Below the pieces are notes generated by a model. The model searched no databases. It saw nothing but the letters and a program-made list of their open reading frames with translations, and was not told the DNA's origin. A DNA stretch of 64,000 nt from positions 91,436,566 to 91,500,565 of the forward strand of contig NC_060251.1 in NCBI RefSeq assembly GCF_921293095.1. The letters are read 5' to 3'. Of the stretch, positions 28,580-39,916 are shown one piece after another; position 1 is the stretch's first letter; each line of letters begins with the position of its first letter. The stretch comes from Ischnura elegans (lineage: Eukaryota; Arthropoda; Insecta; Odonata; Coenagrionidae). Both the position numbers and the translations under genes were made by a program.

Positions 28580-31342
28580 TCATGCAAGTTCCCCATTGCA
28601 CAGCCACTTTTCCAGCACATTTTTCAGTCTAGTGATGCTCACTGATCTGGCTTTGCTGGGTAATTTATTAAATAATTTTACTCCCAAATTGTCAGACTGG
28701 TTGTTGGTCTTAAACAGCCTACAGTAATTAGTATTTAGGCTATTTTTAGCCCTAGTGTCATGAGAGTGGATGGTGGATCGAATGGGGTAGGTATCTAAGT
28801 TATCTTTAATGTGCATAATGCTGCGAAACACAAAGAGGCTGTAGATGGTGAGGATATGAAAGTTTTTAAAAATTGGCCTGCAGTGGTCACGGGGCCCAGC
28901 ACCACTCAGAATCCTCACTGCTTTTTTTTGCAGTTTTAGAATTTCTTTGGTTTCTTTTGCATGTCCCCAGAGTCGAACACCATGGGCAAGAATACTATGA
29001 AAAAAAGCAAAATAGGCTAATCTCATGTACTTTACATTGATACAGGTTTTAAGTTTCCTCAATAAGTACAAAACCCTAGAGAGTTTTTTGCTGACTAGGA
29101 AAACATGTGAATTCCATGTCAATTTAGCGTCAATATTGAAGCCTAGAAGCCTGACAGGATCATTGTTTAGCTCAGTACTTTTAAGACAGCATGTAAGATG
29201 TTGTGTCTTACCATTGTTCAGAAAGAGATTATTGGATGTAAACCAGAGTTGAGATTCTTCTATTGCCTTTTTTGTAAGAAGTCTGACTTGGCTAGGAGTA
29301 TTGCATTTCTGCACCAGAGTGGTGTCATCTGCATATATCATGCAGTCCATAGAAAGATTGTAAGGTAGGTCATTGATTAGAATAAGGAACAAGAGAGGAC
29401 CAAGGACGGACCCCTGAGGAACTCCATGTTTCACTGGAAGAAAATCAGATTGGTTACAATTTACTTGTACCATCTGCTTTCGATCAGTGAGGTAAGAGGT
29501 CATGAATTTCAGCTCACTGTTATGAAAGCCGTAGTATTGGAGTTTTTGCAGGAGGGTAGCATGATTGACGCAGTCAAAGGCAGAGGTTAAATCACAAAGT
29601 GTGAGTGAGACACATTGCTTGTCTTCAAATGCCCTTGATAAATTTTTTACCACTGACTCAACTGCCAATTCAGTGGATTTCCCCGGGCGAAATCCAAACT
29701 GGGAAGGGGTGAAGAGATTGTGTTTCTCAAAGTGTACTAGAATTTGTGTATAGGCAATAGTTTCTATTATTTTAGCGATCACTGATATAATGGTGATGGG
29801 CCTATAGCTGTTGGGAAGAGTAGTGTCTCCTTTTTTGAAGACAGGTATGACCTTAGAATATTTTAAGGAGTCTGGGAAGTATCCAGTGGAAAAACAGGCA
29901 TTAATAATAATAGATAGAGGATGAGCTATAATATGTATTATGGACTTAATCAGATCATTGGAAAGCCCATTGATGTCACGACTGGTGGAGTTTTTAAATT
30001 TTTTTACTACATTGAAAATATCCCTCGTACTAATCCATTGCCACTGAAATTTAGGAGGGGATATCAGGTGTTTATTGAGTAGTGCTAAGGCATCACACCT
30101 GTTATTTGTGATTTTTGATAATGTGGTGTCCACGGAATTGACAAAGTGATTGTTGAAGGTTTCGGGATCAATTGTAATAGGAGATCTGTTTATAGAAGTG
30201 CCTTTTTCCCTATTGATCACATTCCAGGCAGCTTTGAATTTATTAGAGGCACTATTAATGAAATCCATGTTCGCATTTTGTTTCGCTTTTATTGCTGCGA
30301 AATGATACTCCTTATTCAATCTTTTATACACTTGTTTCAAATCCTCAGTGGGTAGTCGCTTGTACTCATGATAGGCATGTAGTACACTTTCCCTGCGTAT
30401 TTGGACCTCGGGATTGTTTGAATGGCCACGTGATTTAAAGAATTTTCGGACTGGGACAGCTTTTCTGGGAAAGGATTCATTAAAAAGGGAGATTAAGGTT
30501 TCAAAGAACAAAGAGAAATTTGAATGACTGTCGTTGAGTGAGAGTAAGCTAGTCCAATCCACACCACCAAGCAGGCCTTTAAAGACTTCAAGGCCGTGAA
30601 TGGTGATTGGACTTATGTACCTAGTGCTGGATTCCCTAGGTGGACTATTGTTAATTGCAATCAACTGAAAGAGTATGGCCATATGGTCTGCAACAAGAGG
30701 ATCGATGACAGTAAGGTTATATGCATGAACATTAAGAGTGGTTATCACATTATCAATACATGAATTGTTCCTCGTGGGTTCACTGTTTACACAATAGAGG
30801 TTGAAAGATCTCAGGAGATTAGACAGTTGCCTGCTACTCTTAGAGGAATATCTCATATCAATGTTTAAATCAGCACCAATTACAATGTTAGCATTAAACT
30901 GCATTAAATGACATAGTACCTTTTCAAGCTGTTCAAGAAACTTTTCAGGGTCGCCATTAGGTGACCGATATAGGGAGAGAACAATGAGATTGTATACACA
31001 CAGAATAACAGCTGTGATTTCGAAGTGCAGTTCAATGCAGTACCTAGTAGTATCGATTACTTTAAATTGAAGGTTCTTTGATAAAAATATGCACACACCA
31101 CCATGTATATGATGAGAGCGACAGAAAATTGAGGCAAGATTGAAACCGTCCACCTGATAAAGGCTACCTTCATCAACATGAAGCCAATGCTCACTGATAC
31201 ACAGAATATCACAATTTACTGAGTTGAGAAATAGTTCTAATTTAGTTATTTTATTTCGGAGACATTGTACATTCAGGACAGCAAGATTAATGAGTTCCTT
31301 ACCAGCTGTTGGTTCAAGAGGAGCACTTCTTGTGATCACCAA
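28580..31342 (-). CDS. LINE ORF2: endonuclease and reverse transcriptase
   Basis: 920 residues. The first ~230 form an apurinic-type endonuclease (start NLAVLNVQCLRNKI; SEHWL, VIGADLNID, DHMAI contain its catalytic Glu, Asp/Asn and Asp/His positions). The reverse transcriptase spans about 440-720, with VIPVFKKGD, SYRPIT, FGFRPGKST, LTSAFDCVNH, GVPQGSVLGPLLF and the catalytic YADD (about 29322-29341). A typical LINE C-terminal region follows (RLWGHAKETKEILKLQKKAV). It nicks target DNA and copies the element's RNA there. No stop or frameshift interrupts it. The ORF stop may be donated by flanking DNA, as its TGA begins the possible target duplication. Confidence 0.93.
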   Translation of the reverse strand: MVITRSAPLEPTAGKELINLAVLNVQCLRNKITKLELFLNSVNCDILCISEHWLHVDEGSLYQVDGFNLASIFCRSHHIHGGVCIFLSKNLQFKVIDTTRYCIELHFEITAVILCVYNLIVLSLYRSPNGDPEKFLEQLEKVLCHLMQFNANIVIGADLNIDMRYSSKSSRQLSNLLRSFNLYCVNSEPTRNNSCIDNVITTLNVHAYNLTVIDPLVADHMAILFQLIAINNSPPRESSTRYISPITIHGLEVFKGLLGGVDWTSLLSLNDSHSNFSLFFETLISLFNESFPRKAVPVRKFFKSRGHSNNPEVQIRRESVLHAYHEYKRLPTEDLKQVYKRLNKEYHFAAIKAKQNANMDFINSASNKFKAAWNVINREKGTSINRSPITIDPETFNNHFVNSVDTTLSKITNNRCDALALLNKHLISPPKFQWQWISTRDIFNVVKKFKNSTSRDINGLSNDLIKSIIHIIAHPLSIIINACFSTGYFPDSLKYSKVIPVFKKGDTTLPNSYRPITIISVIAKIIETIAYTQILVHFEKHNLFTPSQFGFRPGKSTELAVESVVKNLSRAFEDKQCVSLTLCDLTSAFDCVNHATLLQKLQYYGFHNSELKFMTSYLTDRKQMVQVNCNQSDFLPVKHGVPQGSVLGPLLFLILINDLPYNLSMDCMIYADDTTLVQKCNTPSQVRLLTKKAIEESQLWFTSNNLFLNNGKTQHLTCCLKSTELNNDPVRLLGFNIDAKLTWNSHVFLVSKKLSRVLYLLRKLKTCINVKYMRLAYFAFFHSILAHGVRLWGHAKETKEILKLQKKAVRILSGAGPRDHCRPIFKNFHILTIYSLFVFRSIMHIKDNLDTYPIRSTIHSHDTRAKNSLNTNYCRLFKTNNQSDNLGVKLFNKLPSKARSVSITRLKNVLEKWLCNGELA

Positions 31343-31357
31343 GTTGGGATTCCCTAG

Positions 31358-32467
31358 TCACAAAACACACTTAATTATTTCTGAGCACAGATGATTTTTC
31401 CCTTTACTGTTCAAATGAAGACCATGACGAGTGTAGAATGAACGGTCAAGGCTATTTGTATCAATCATTGTTACATGATCGAAGTTGGTGCTAAGTTTTA
31501 GCAGATCCTCATTTACCTTTTTAGTCTCAACATTGATACATGAGGTAGCAGGAAGGTCATGGCGATGAGGAATGTTGGCAATTATTACGTTGGTATTTGA
31601 AAGCTTTGACATCAGATTACTCATGGTGTGAACAACAACTTTACCCTTATTGAGGTACACATCGTTCGTGCCGGCCATGATGATTATGTGGTCATTTTTG
31701 GTGGGGTTATGTGAGATCTTTTCACAGGAGTTCGTGATCTCTTTGATCCCGGCGTTCGGCATCACTACACCACAAGTATTGTACACTTTACTAACCTCGG
31801 TTGCTGCAATTTTAGCCGAAATACCACGGCCATGGCTGTCCGAATACAGCAGAATAGATTTCAGCTTCCGTTTTACGCGATGAAGACACTTGTTTACATT
31901 TTTGGGGGGTACAGGAACAAGATGGTCTTCACAATGTTGCACATCACTGTTTTCAGGGAGTTGATTTAACAATTCAAATTTGTTACGCAGCGGCAACAAG
32001 GGTGGAGAAGGAGCTGTTTTCCTCGTTGAGTTCACACGCCAGTTGCCCTGTTGAATCCACTCGTCGTCCATCTCCACGGGACTTTTGGCTGCGACGACGG
32101 GCCTGCTCGCATGTTGATTCTTATTCAAGATATGTAGCTGAATCTCTAGATTTTTGTTTTTTTCCCGTAGAACACTCATATCATGCAGGAGTTGCGAGAT
32201 CAGGGCTTCCTTAGAGGCGAGGTTACGTAGAAGGGAGACATTTTCGTCTTGAACGGTGTGCAATGAGCAAGCTAAACACGACCACGTATTTTCAAAACTT
32301 GAGACGTTAATATTCGGAACATTGGCACAATTATTGTGGAACGATGACTTGCAGGACTTGCAATTAACGCCGTTAACTACTTTTTTGTGGCAGATAGCGC
32401 ATTTTATACTATTAACCAATATTTTACCGGTGCCGAGTACATTTGCGTACGTTCCACTAGGCGCCAT
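31358..32467 (-). CDS. LINE ORF1: PHD-type zinc finger and SGNH esterase
   Basis: 369 residues from ATG 32467. Residues 23-67 form a zinc-finger module of PHD type (CAICHKKV...CKSCKSSFHNNC...WSCLAC). A coiled coil spans about 75-118. Residues 204-365 form an SGNH/GDSL hydrolase: LLYSDSHGRG carries the nucleophile Ser211 (first position S instead of the usual G), MAGTND is block III, and HGLHLNSKG holds the catalytic His region. This architecture is known in CR1-group ORF1 proteins, which bind RNA and may act on lipids or esters. The start is the first ATG after the repeat-like 5' UTR. Confidence 0.88.
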   Translation of the reverse strand: MAPSGTYANVLGTGKILVNSIKCAICHKKVVNGVNCKSCKSSFHNNCANVPNINVSSFENTWSCLACSLHTVQDENVSLLRNLASKEALISQLLHDMSVLREKNKNLEIQLHILNKNQHASRPVVAAKSPVEMDDEWIQQGNWRVNSTRKTAPSPPLLPLRNKFELLNQLPENSDVQHCEDHLVPVPPKNVNKCLHRVKRKLKSILLYSDSHGRGISAKIAATEVSKVYNTCGVVMPNAGIKEITNSCEKISHNPTKNDHIIIMAGTNDVYLNKGKVVVHTMSNLMSKLSNTNVIIANIPHRHDLPATSCINVETKKVNEDLLKLSTNFDHVTMIDTNSLDRSFYTRHGLHLNSKGKNHLCSEIIKCVL

Positions 32468-32530
32468 CTTGGATCCATCCCTGATCCCAATCCAATCCCA
32501 ATCCCAATCTTAAAATGATAAAAATTCAGC

Positions 32531-34200
32531 CAATCAGTGATGTATAAAAAAAGTAAAGCTTATGCTACAATTAAAGTTAAGTTCGAACTCAAAGAGAACC
32601 AATGCGTCTAATATTTATATGCCACTTTCATTATGAGGTGTTTGGCTTTTACTTTGCAGTGCACCATTTTCCTGTAGGAACTCTAATGAATTACCTTCAA
32701 CAAATATATTCAAAGCTACAGACACTAACCTCAACCCTTAAGAAACAAATAAATGGCAATGTGGTACCCTATTCATACATACTGGTGAGAAAGGGTAGTT
32801 GAACGTTCAATGTCAGGGTATTTCGTGTAAAATGTAGAACTTGCCCAATCAGTAATTTTAGCATCGTGCACTAGTTCTTCCTATGTTGCTCCCTCGCCAC
32901 ATGACACCCTTGGAACCTGCTTGAACAGCAGCAGCAACATGCAAGTGATAATGCAAATCAAATTTATTAATTTATTCCAATGGTAAACATTACTAATCAC
33001 TAGAATATAGAATCAACGCAAAAGGAAATGGCAGAAAGTCCCCCTACGGCTTAGGATAAACACCATAAATGGATTTAGGAGTACAATATCCTAGGTTTAT
33101 CGCAACATATCACTAAGAAATGCATTTAAAGAAGTTTTTATTGCAACAGAAATCATGATATCTCCAAGATATCATTAAAACCGTATTATTTTCACACAAT
33201 ACCGCATCAGGTCTTGAATAAGTTATATCTACACATTAACAATAAGCTTCCACTCCACTCTTAATAATCACTATTTTTATAAGATTTATAAAAGCACAAT
33301 TAAACGCACAGGCTTAATAAAAGTAAATATAAAAGTAAAACAATAAGTTCTAGAGAAATGTACATGAATAATATAGACACTGACAATAACGCATTGAAAT
33401 TGAAATGGTGTACGAAGAATAAATCAAAAACTCCTAGTTATCCATAGCCATATTTTTTTAATAACTCTCAATAATTAGGCATGAATGGTACCGTCCTCTT
33501 TGATAATCACTGAAGCCATTTCAGAAAAACCTAATTAATTATATATTTCCATATTTTACAATTAGTTACTAAGCTCGAATACGTACCACAAGTAAATATT
33601 CGGCCAAAGATGTTGAAACTTCAAGTACACAGGAGCAGACAGCAGTATAAGCACTGGGCCACGACAAAAGTTCGGTGTTGATGTATTTTTCCGTTTTAAC
33701 CAGCCCTAGGAATGTAATCCTCTTCAAACAAAACTGGAATTAAAAATTCGGAATGAGTCAAGGAAAAGATCAGTCGCAATAGCGACTCGTCGAGATTTTA
33801 ATTGCATCCTAAAATTAAGCATTCACACTACTTCGAAATATAATAGTCATTCTTCTCATGAACAACACACAAATAAAGCAATGAAAAGCGGAGTTTCGTC
33901 CACTAATATGTATCCGGATATGCAGATTCTAGTCAAAAACGTAATTGTCTTTATTGTTGTAAATGACCGTAAGATTACTTCATACCGGCATTGACAAAAA
34001 CAAATATTTTTTTTTAATACAAAACTAGCAGCACTAATAGTTATTGTTACACTTTGGTACGTAGTAAAGAACTAAGTCAATCATCTCTGCAACCCAGACT
34101 AAATATTATATTTTTGTCACAAAATTTCACATATTCCATTGATGAATAGAAAACACACAAGCACAAAAACACTCGTCAAGAACCTGGCCGGATTATCTTA
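32531..34200. other. no feature recognised
   Basis: AT-rich DNA without paired repeats or exons that I can support. Confidence 0.5.
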
Positions 34201-36780
34201 AGAATTTGTTCTTGTTGTAAAATAGATTTTTTGTGGGTATAGTTAAATGCGGAGTTATAATACAAAAGCAAACATTCTTGTAATAAACTCGATTTTAATG
34301 TGTAGTCATAAATATGCGATATAACTTACATTAGTGATAATTCTTGTTTAAAAATAGATTTTGTTGCGCTGCAGAAGTGAAAAATCTTGTAATAAACTAC
34401 ATTTTGGTACGCAGGTAGGAAAATGAGAAATGATGATACAAAAGTGAAAATACCATCCATAAACTCAACTTCAGTGCTCAAGTAAAAAAATGCAAAATTG
34501 TTATGCAGAAGTTAATATTCCTGTTATAAATTTGAAATATTCCAATATGACGGAAGACAAATTTGATATAACAATTATAAATAATAAAAGCGAATTATTT
34601 CTCAAACTGGATATTAGAGTGAATGAAAAAAATGCATAATGAGAGTATAGAAGTGGAAATTTTTGCCAGGACATTTAAGTGAAAATTGTTATATTCTCAA
34701 TTTCAATGCACAGAGAGAAAAATTCGAAATAATAAGTATTGACATTTAGCATTTTATTTGCTTTCGCATTCAAATGATTTTATATCAGAAATTTTACCTT
34801 CTTTATTTGCATTCTGCATTTTTCTACTTCCGCAAATACATCGATCCCATAACAAAAGAAAATTCATTCTGTATTTTCATTTTGCATTCATCTTCCTTTG
34901 CACAAAAATCGAATTTTTAACAAGAATATTCATTTTTGTCTTATGTTTCAGCTTTATTCTTCCTATACGTACGTACAGCGTACGTATAGGAAGTACGTAC
35001 GCATTACGCATACTTCTTTCTGTGCACTAAAATCAAGATTTAACAAAAAATAGATCGCTTCTGTATCATCATTTTGCATTTCCTTCGTGCGTCCTGAAAT
35101 CACGTTTATAACAAGAATTTTCACTTCAGTATCAAAATTTAGTATACTTCCCTACTGCGCACAAGAATCTTGTTTCTAACAAGATTTTTCATTAATTCCT
35201 TTTAATCGTTTTGCACTTTCCAGTCCTCGAGATGATTGTAAGAATTTCCACTTTCGTATCATCATTTCGCATTGTCCTCTCGTGCACTGGAATTTTTTTT
35301 GAAAGACATGAATTTTCACTTCTCTATCAGTGTTTTCACCCCATCGCACTGAAATCACGAGATCATAAGATGAAGATTTGGTGCTATGTGGACATTCATT
35401 GTGTGAAATATTTGGTGAAAAATTTGGTGCTTTGAGGACATGTATTGTGAGTGTGAAAAATGGTATTTTGAGGGCTTTTTAAAATTTGTTTTCTACTTTG
35501 TATTTTGGGTTATGTATATTATTGTGTCTTAATGCACTTCCTAAATCTATGTTACCACCCGACTTCATGGTCGACTTGTAACTAAATATTTTAATAATAA
35601 TAATAATAACTATCACCTCGGATTCCAATGTGAAGACTGAATGATGATGACAATAAAGTATGAATTACTACTGTGCACACCACGTACAATAACGATGATT
35701 CATTTTTTAAATATGATTTTAATGTGAAGGAAGATTAGTGTGAAATAATGACCAAAGGTTAAAATTGCCTTTCTAAACGCGAATTTAGTGTGCCGAAAGA
35801 AATATGGGACACGACATTACAGAAGTGATAATTCTTTTTTTGAACTCGATTAACTGCCTCGGTATAAAATACAAAATGAAATTATAATACTATAATGTAA
35901 TATTAGCTGACTAAATAATATAATATTAGAAGTTAATATTCCTGCTACAAATTTTATTTCATTGCAAAAGAAGAAAAATGCAAAATGACTTTACAGAAGT
36001 GAATATCCTTTTCATTGCTAAATTTCAATGCGAAGGTACATAAATGTGAAATAATAATATAGAAATGATTTTTTTGTAAACTGGATTTTAGTCGGAATCC
36101 AAAAAAATGCGAATTATTATCACAAAAATCATTATCCATTTTAAGAACTTAATTTTCCTCTCTTTAAATTTAGAAAAATGCTGGTTTCTACTCAATTTTA
36201 AAAGTGCGCAGCAGGCAGAAAAATGTTAAATAAAAAGTTATCATTTTTTTTACATTTCCTTCAATTTTTGTTGTAAACTCCATTTTAGTCCTTGGGTAGA
36301 AAAAAGCGAAGAAGCATCACAGAAGTAAATTTAATTTGGCTCGATTTTTAGGGGTAGGACGTAAAATGGGAAATGACAAAAAAGAAGTAAAAGTTATTTT
36401 TATAAATTCGATTTTAGTCATGGGCAGAAAAATGCAAAGAGACATTCCAGAAGTGAAGATTCTTGTCATAAACTCGATTTACGTGCACATGAAGGAAAAT
36501 GCAATATGGAAATATTTTTTATTTAATGAACTCTATTTCTGTGCAAAAATAGAAGAAAGGATCGTGTAGACAATACCCAAGTTTTAATATCTTGAATTTA
36601 AGAAGGAGGAATAAAAATGGGGAATTAGAATAAAGAAAGGAAAATTCTTGCTATAAACTCAATTTTAGTGAGAATGAAGAAAAATGCTAAGTGAAAAGTC
36701 AGAAGCCAAAATTCTAATTATAAACTCGATTTCGTTGCTCAGGAAGAAGGTTGCTAAATGGTGATTCAGAAGTGATACAA
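34201..36780. repeat. diverged tandem array with an internal orientation switch
   Basis: A unit of roughly 60-80 bp built from TATAAACTCGATTTTAGTG, AGAAAAATGCAAAATGA and ACAGAAGTGAAAAT recurs many times. It is forward at about 34201-34740, reverse complement at about 34790-35370, and forward again at about 35690-36780. A related reversed piece is present at 45990-46075. The short ORFs across this region are repeat artefacts. Confidence 0.75.
34959..34993. repeat. 15-bp-arm palindrome within the array
   Basis: CTTCCTATACGTACG (34959-34973) and its exact inverse (34979-34993) flank a 5-nt loop TACAG. It lies within the reversed section of the surrounding tandem array. Confidence 0.9.
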
Positions 36781-37530
36781 AAGGCATTGAATTATATCTA
36801 CGGTTTCGTTTGAAACTACACAAGTGTTCATTGACCTTATCTCTCCCAAAAAGATGTATTAACGTTATATAACGTATAAAGGTTCATGGGCGTACCCAGC
36901 GAGGGCCAGGAGGGGGAAGCTGCCTCCCTAGAAGCAAAAATCACAAATGTCTTTAAGGAGAATAATATTTTTTCAAGCAAACAATTTTAAAAACTAATAA
37001 AGAGCTGTTCGAGTTTCCTAAAATGGTTGGTTAGCTTGTCCCCCACCTACCCAGTTTTGATCCTGTGTATGCCTTGTATGGGTTTGGGTGAAACTTTCGA
37101 CAAGGTCATTGACCTCTCTACTCCTAAAGGAGGCCCAGTGACCTCTCTACTACCAAGAAGGTCATTCACCTCATCATTCCCAAAAACGTCATCAAACCTT
37201 ACAGGGTAGTGAAAAACGGCGGACAGGGTCATTGACCTCTTCACTCACAAAACAGTCATTGAACCTTATGAGTTAGACTTAAACTACAGACAATGTCATT
37301 GACTTACACCAACTTAAAAATTTCGTTGACACTAGAATTATGAAGTTGTTTCCGAAACAGAGTCCACTACAAAAAAGATCATTGAACCTTACGAATTTGA
37401 GAGTGAAGCTATGAACAGGGTCCTTGACCTCAGAACGACCCAAAAAGGCCATCAACCTTCCTGCTAGTTCACATGATCACCACCGGCAGAGCTCCTGTAT
37501 TCTTTCTGTGAAAGACAAAAAATACAGTGT
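36781..37530. other. no gene; short direct and inverted sequence words
   Basis: At about 36893 GGGCGTACCCAGCGAGGGCC resembles a dispersed arthropod repeat. From 37080 to 37450 a loose repeat with GTCATTGACCTCT / GGTCATTCACCTC words recurs about six to eight times, apparently a diverged short tandem family. No coding evidence. Confidence 0.45.
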
Positions 37531-37845
37531 GCTTTAAGTAGAGGCGCGCAAAAGCCGTTCCGCTCGAGTCTCGCTCTCGGGAGTCAAACTGGTAGTCTCA
37601 CTCCCGGGAGCGAACAATCCCGGATTGCGGTCTCGGGAGCGAGCGGGATATATTGAGCTCTCGTCGCTCCCGGCAATTTGGCGGATAGCACATACGCAGT
37701 GGGCTACTTGCTTTCATGCAGGGAATGCATATTTATCTCTCTCACAGTGGGTTCTTGGTCTCATTCTGGGGTGCGAATCCACCACTGGTGAACAGTAAAA
37801 TAAATGCATAGCAAGTATAATTAATTATAATTGTATAATCTAGGG

Positions 37846-38031
37846 CAGCGGTTCCCAAAGTGGAGGTCGCGACCCCCAGGGGGGTCGCGGGCCGTTCGGA
37901 AAGGGGTCGCGAGATGTATACGAATAATAAAGTGAACTATGTACTTAAACTTAGACAACCATTTTTAGGGGGTCGCGGCTAAAACGTATGGGCTAAAATG
38001 GGTCGCAGAAAGAAAAGTTTGGGAACCGCTG
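37846..38031. mobile_element. 186-bp hAT MITE nested in the composite hAT
   Basis: Starts CAGCGGTTCCCAAAGTGG and ends TTTGGGAACCGCTG, flanked by ATCTAGGG on both sides (37838-37845, 38032-38039). GGGTCGCG words occur inside. This end sequence belongs to a widespread animal hAT MITE type. Confidence 0.93.
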
Positions 38032-38243
38032 ATCTAGGGTATAAGAAGAGAGATTTATTCCAGAATTTCATCCATAACATGGAGTGCTAATATTCTTTTC
38101 GCTCAGAGAATTGTAAGACGGAAATTTTCAACTGCAATTGATGTATAACATAAGTTCGTATTAGTGGAATTTATAAGAATAGTACGCGAAATAAAAGAAC
38201 AATAACTTGATGTGGTTTTCATTTACCATCATTACGTTGTATT

Positions 38244-39332
38244 TCAATTTCTTTTTGCATTATAATTAATAAACAAAATGTCATTCACATGGTCTGGGTC
38301 AATACGTGATCGACGGTCAGTTATTACAAGGCCTGCACGAGAGAAGCATCTTTCGCTGGTTGCACTACTGGCAGGAATATTCATTATCCGCCGAGCGACC
38401 TTCGATAGCCGCGGAAAAGAATGCCGATGGATACTCCACCAATGCAAAACCTTCTGCACATATTCCGGAACGCTTCGCTCAATGTAACGCGTCACTTCGT
38501 CAGTGGTTTGTGGTATTTCAGGCCTTTGCAACCATTCTGAAAACCTCTTTTTCATAGGTGGACTATGACAAGTTTGAGATAAATCACTTTCTTCTGTGAT
38601 TTCTGTCACTATAAGGATAAATGTTAAATTAAATCATCGTGCTACTACTATAAATTGCAGCCAGTAATTAAGAAAAAATCTTTATTTTTTGTAGTGATAC
38701 ATTACCATTTACTTCCTGGCACATTATTCGAGCGTTGTCATACACGCATTGTCGCTCTTCAGATGTTAAACGGAGGAGGTCTTTATAATTTGGATTTAAA
38801 AATAGTGCCATATAATGTCGCCTTTCCAGCTGAGACATAACTTTCTCATCGAGAAATGAGGCTGCCCTTATCTTGATTTTCTTAAGTGTCTATTGAAAGA
38901 AAAACAAAAAGTCAAATACATGTTTAGGAAACAAGAAGTATTAACATTCGCCATCCACACGGCTAGATGACTCGATCGTGTGCTTCAGTCGACATAGCGG
39001 CTAAACTTGCATTATTCATTGGAATTGAGTCTTAAATAAATAGTCGAATGAACGAAAGGGGAGAATTGAACTCCTACCTCACTTTCGTCAACAGAGACGC
39101 CACAATGGCTTCTTAGACGAAAAATCCAGGGTACTGCCAGCGGTAGCGTAGGTTCAGCCTCTCCTTCAAGATCATCTGTAGCTTCCTTAAAAGGCTTAAG
39201 AAAGGCTACCATCTCAGCTACCAGGTCGGAATTGTAATTGTTTGCGAGGTGTACTCTTTCACTGTCACGGAGCAACTGTAACCCAGACGGCACAGGAAGT
39301 TTTCGTACCTGAATACGAGGGTGGACCATCAA
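38244..39332 (-). CDS. hAT transposase, C-terminal exons
   Basis: Three minus-strand exons join in phase. The first (up to 39332, ending 39078 at GAG|GTAGGAG) carries LVAEMVAFLKPFKEATDDL. The second (38889-38706, after TTTCAATAG and before GTAATG) carries SFLDEK...MALFLNPNYKDLL. The third (38608-38244, after CTTATAG) carries the hATC dimerisation domain with PRLSKVARRIMNIPASSATS and SERCFSRAG. These are conserved blocks of hAT transposases. No stops occur in these exons. The upstream catalytic exons and the BED finger were not found, so this copy is probably not autonomous. Confidence 0.75.
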
Positions 39333-39726
39333 GATACAAAAATCGCGCTTAGGAAGTTACTAAAAAGGTTTTGTTTCTTTATTTCCTTTAATGACGAAAA
39401 AAGATGCAAGAGGACTGGCAAATTCATATGCATCGATAAAATTGTATCTCATCGATAAAACTGTATTCGGTCTGGGACTATTTTCTTTCGCGGGTGGTGC
39501 CATCGTGCCATATCATCCTAGAAAGATCACATGCCTTCACAAGCTGGCACAAGCCAGCACAAGCCGTTGGAGATCGCATCGTTTACGTCACGTCTCACCA
39601 CATTTCAGGGATTTTTGTGGTTAAGTTTGTGAAAAATAGAGTGTCTGGTAATGGTGAAGTTTCCCTTATTCTTTAATTTCATTCACTGGGCTTCAGAAAC
39701 GTGTTAGTGAGATATTTTTGTTAAAA

Positions 39727-39872
39727 ATGCCTTTCGTGTGTGTATTGTCGGGATGTAATGGAAACTCCGGGACATGGTTCAAGTTTTTAGCTTTCCAAAA
39801 GATCCTGAGTTGAAGAAGAAGTGCATTTGGGCGATAAGAAGAAAACATTTCACCCCTACGAAAAACTGTGAG
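39727..39872 (+). pseudogene. THAP zinc-finger exon with 1-nt deletion
   Basis: ATG 39727 opens MPFVCVLSGCNGNSG, the start of a THAP domain (C2CH finger). Further on another frame reads FPKDPELKKKCIWAIRRKHF and TPTKNC up to a donor, GAG|GTATGT. The two frames differ by one base near 39780-39800. Upstream sequence (39390-39726) may be its 5' untranslated region. THAP domains occur in P-element transposases and in host proteins; which one this is cannot be told. It sits inside the hAT element, opposite in strand to the transposase. Confidence 0.6.
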
Positions 39873-39916
39873 GTATGTACTCTTTCTCGCTGTAATTATT
39901 TGGATGTAATTTTAAG

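Larger units (their letters stand above)
28580..32517 (-). mobile_element. non-LTR retrotransposon, CR1/L2-like, both ORFs intact
   Basis: The minus strand encodes ORF1 (32467-31358) and, 15 nt later, ORF2 (31342-28580). The 5' end shows a TTGGGATTGGGATTGGATT-type repeat just before ORF1 (about 32475-32512). The 3' end seems to fall right at the end of ORF2: TGAATTTTTTTTAT there resembles TGAATTTTTAT upstream of the 5' end, a possible target duplication. PHD plus esterase in ORF1 is typical of the CR1-like group. Intact ORFs suggest a young copy. Confidence 0.85.
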
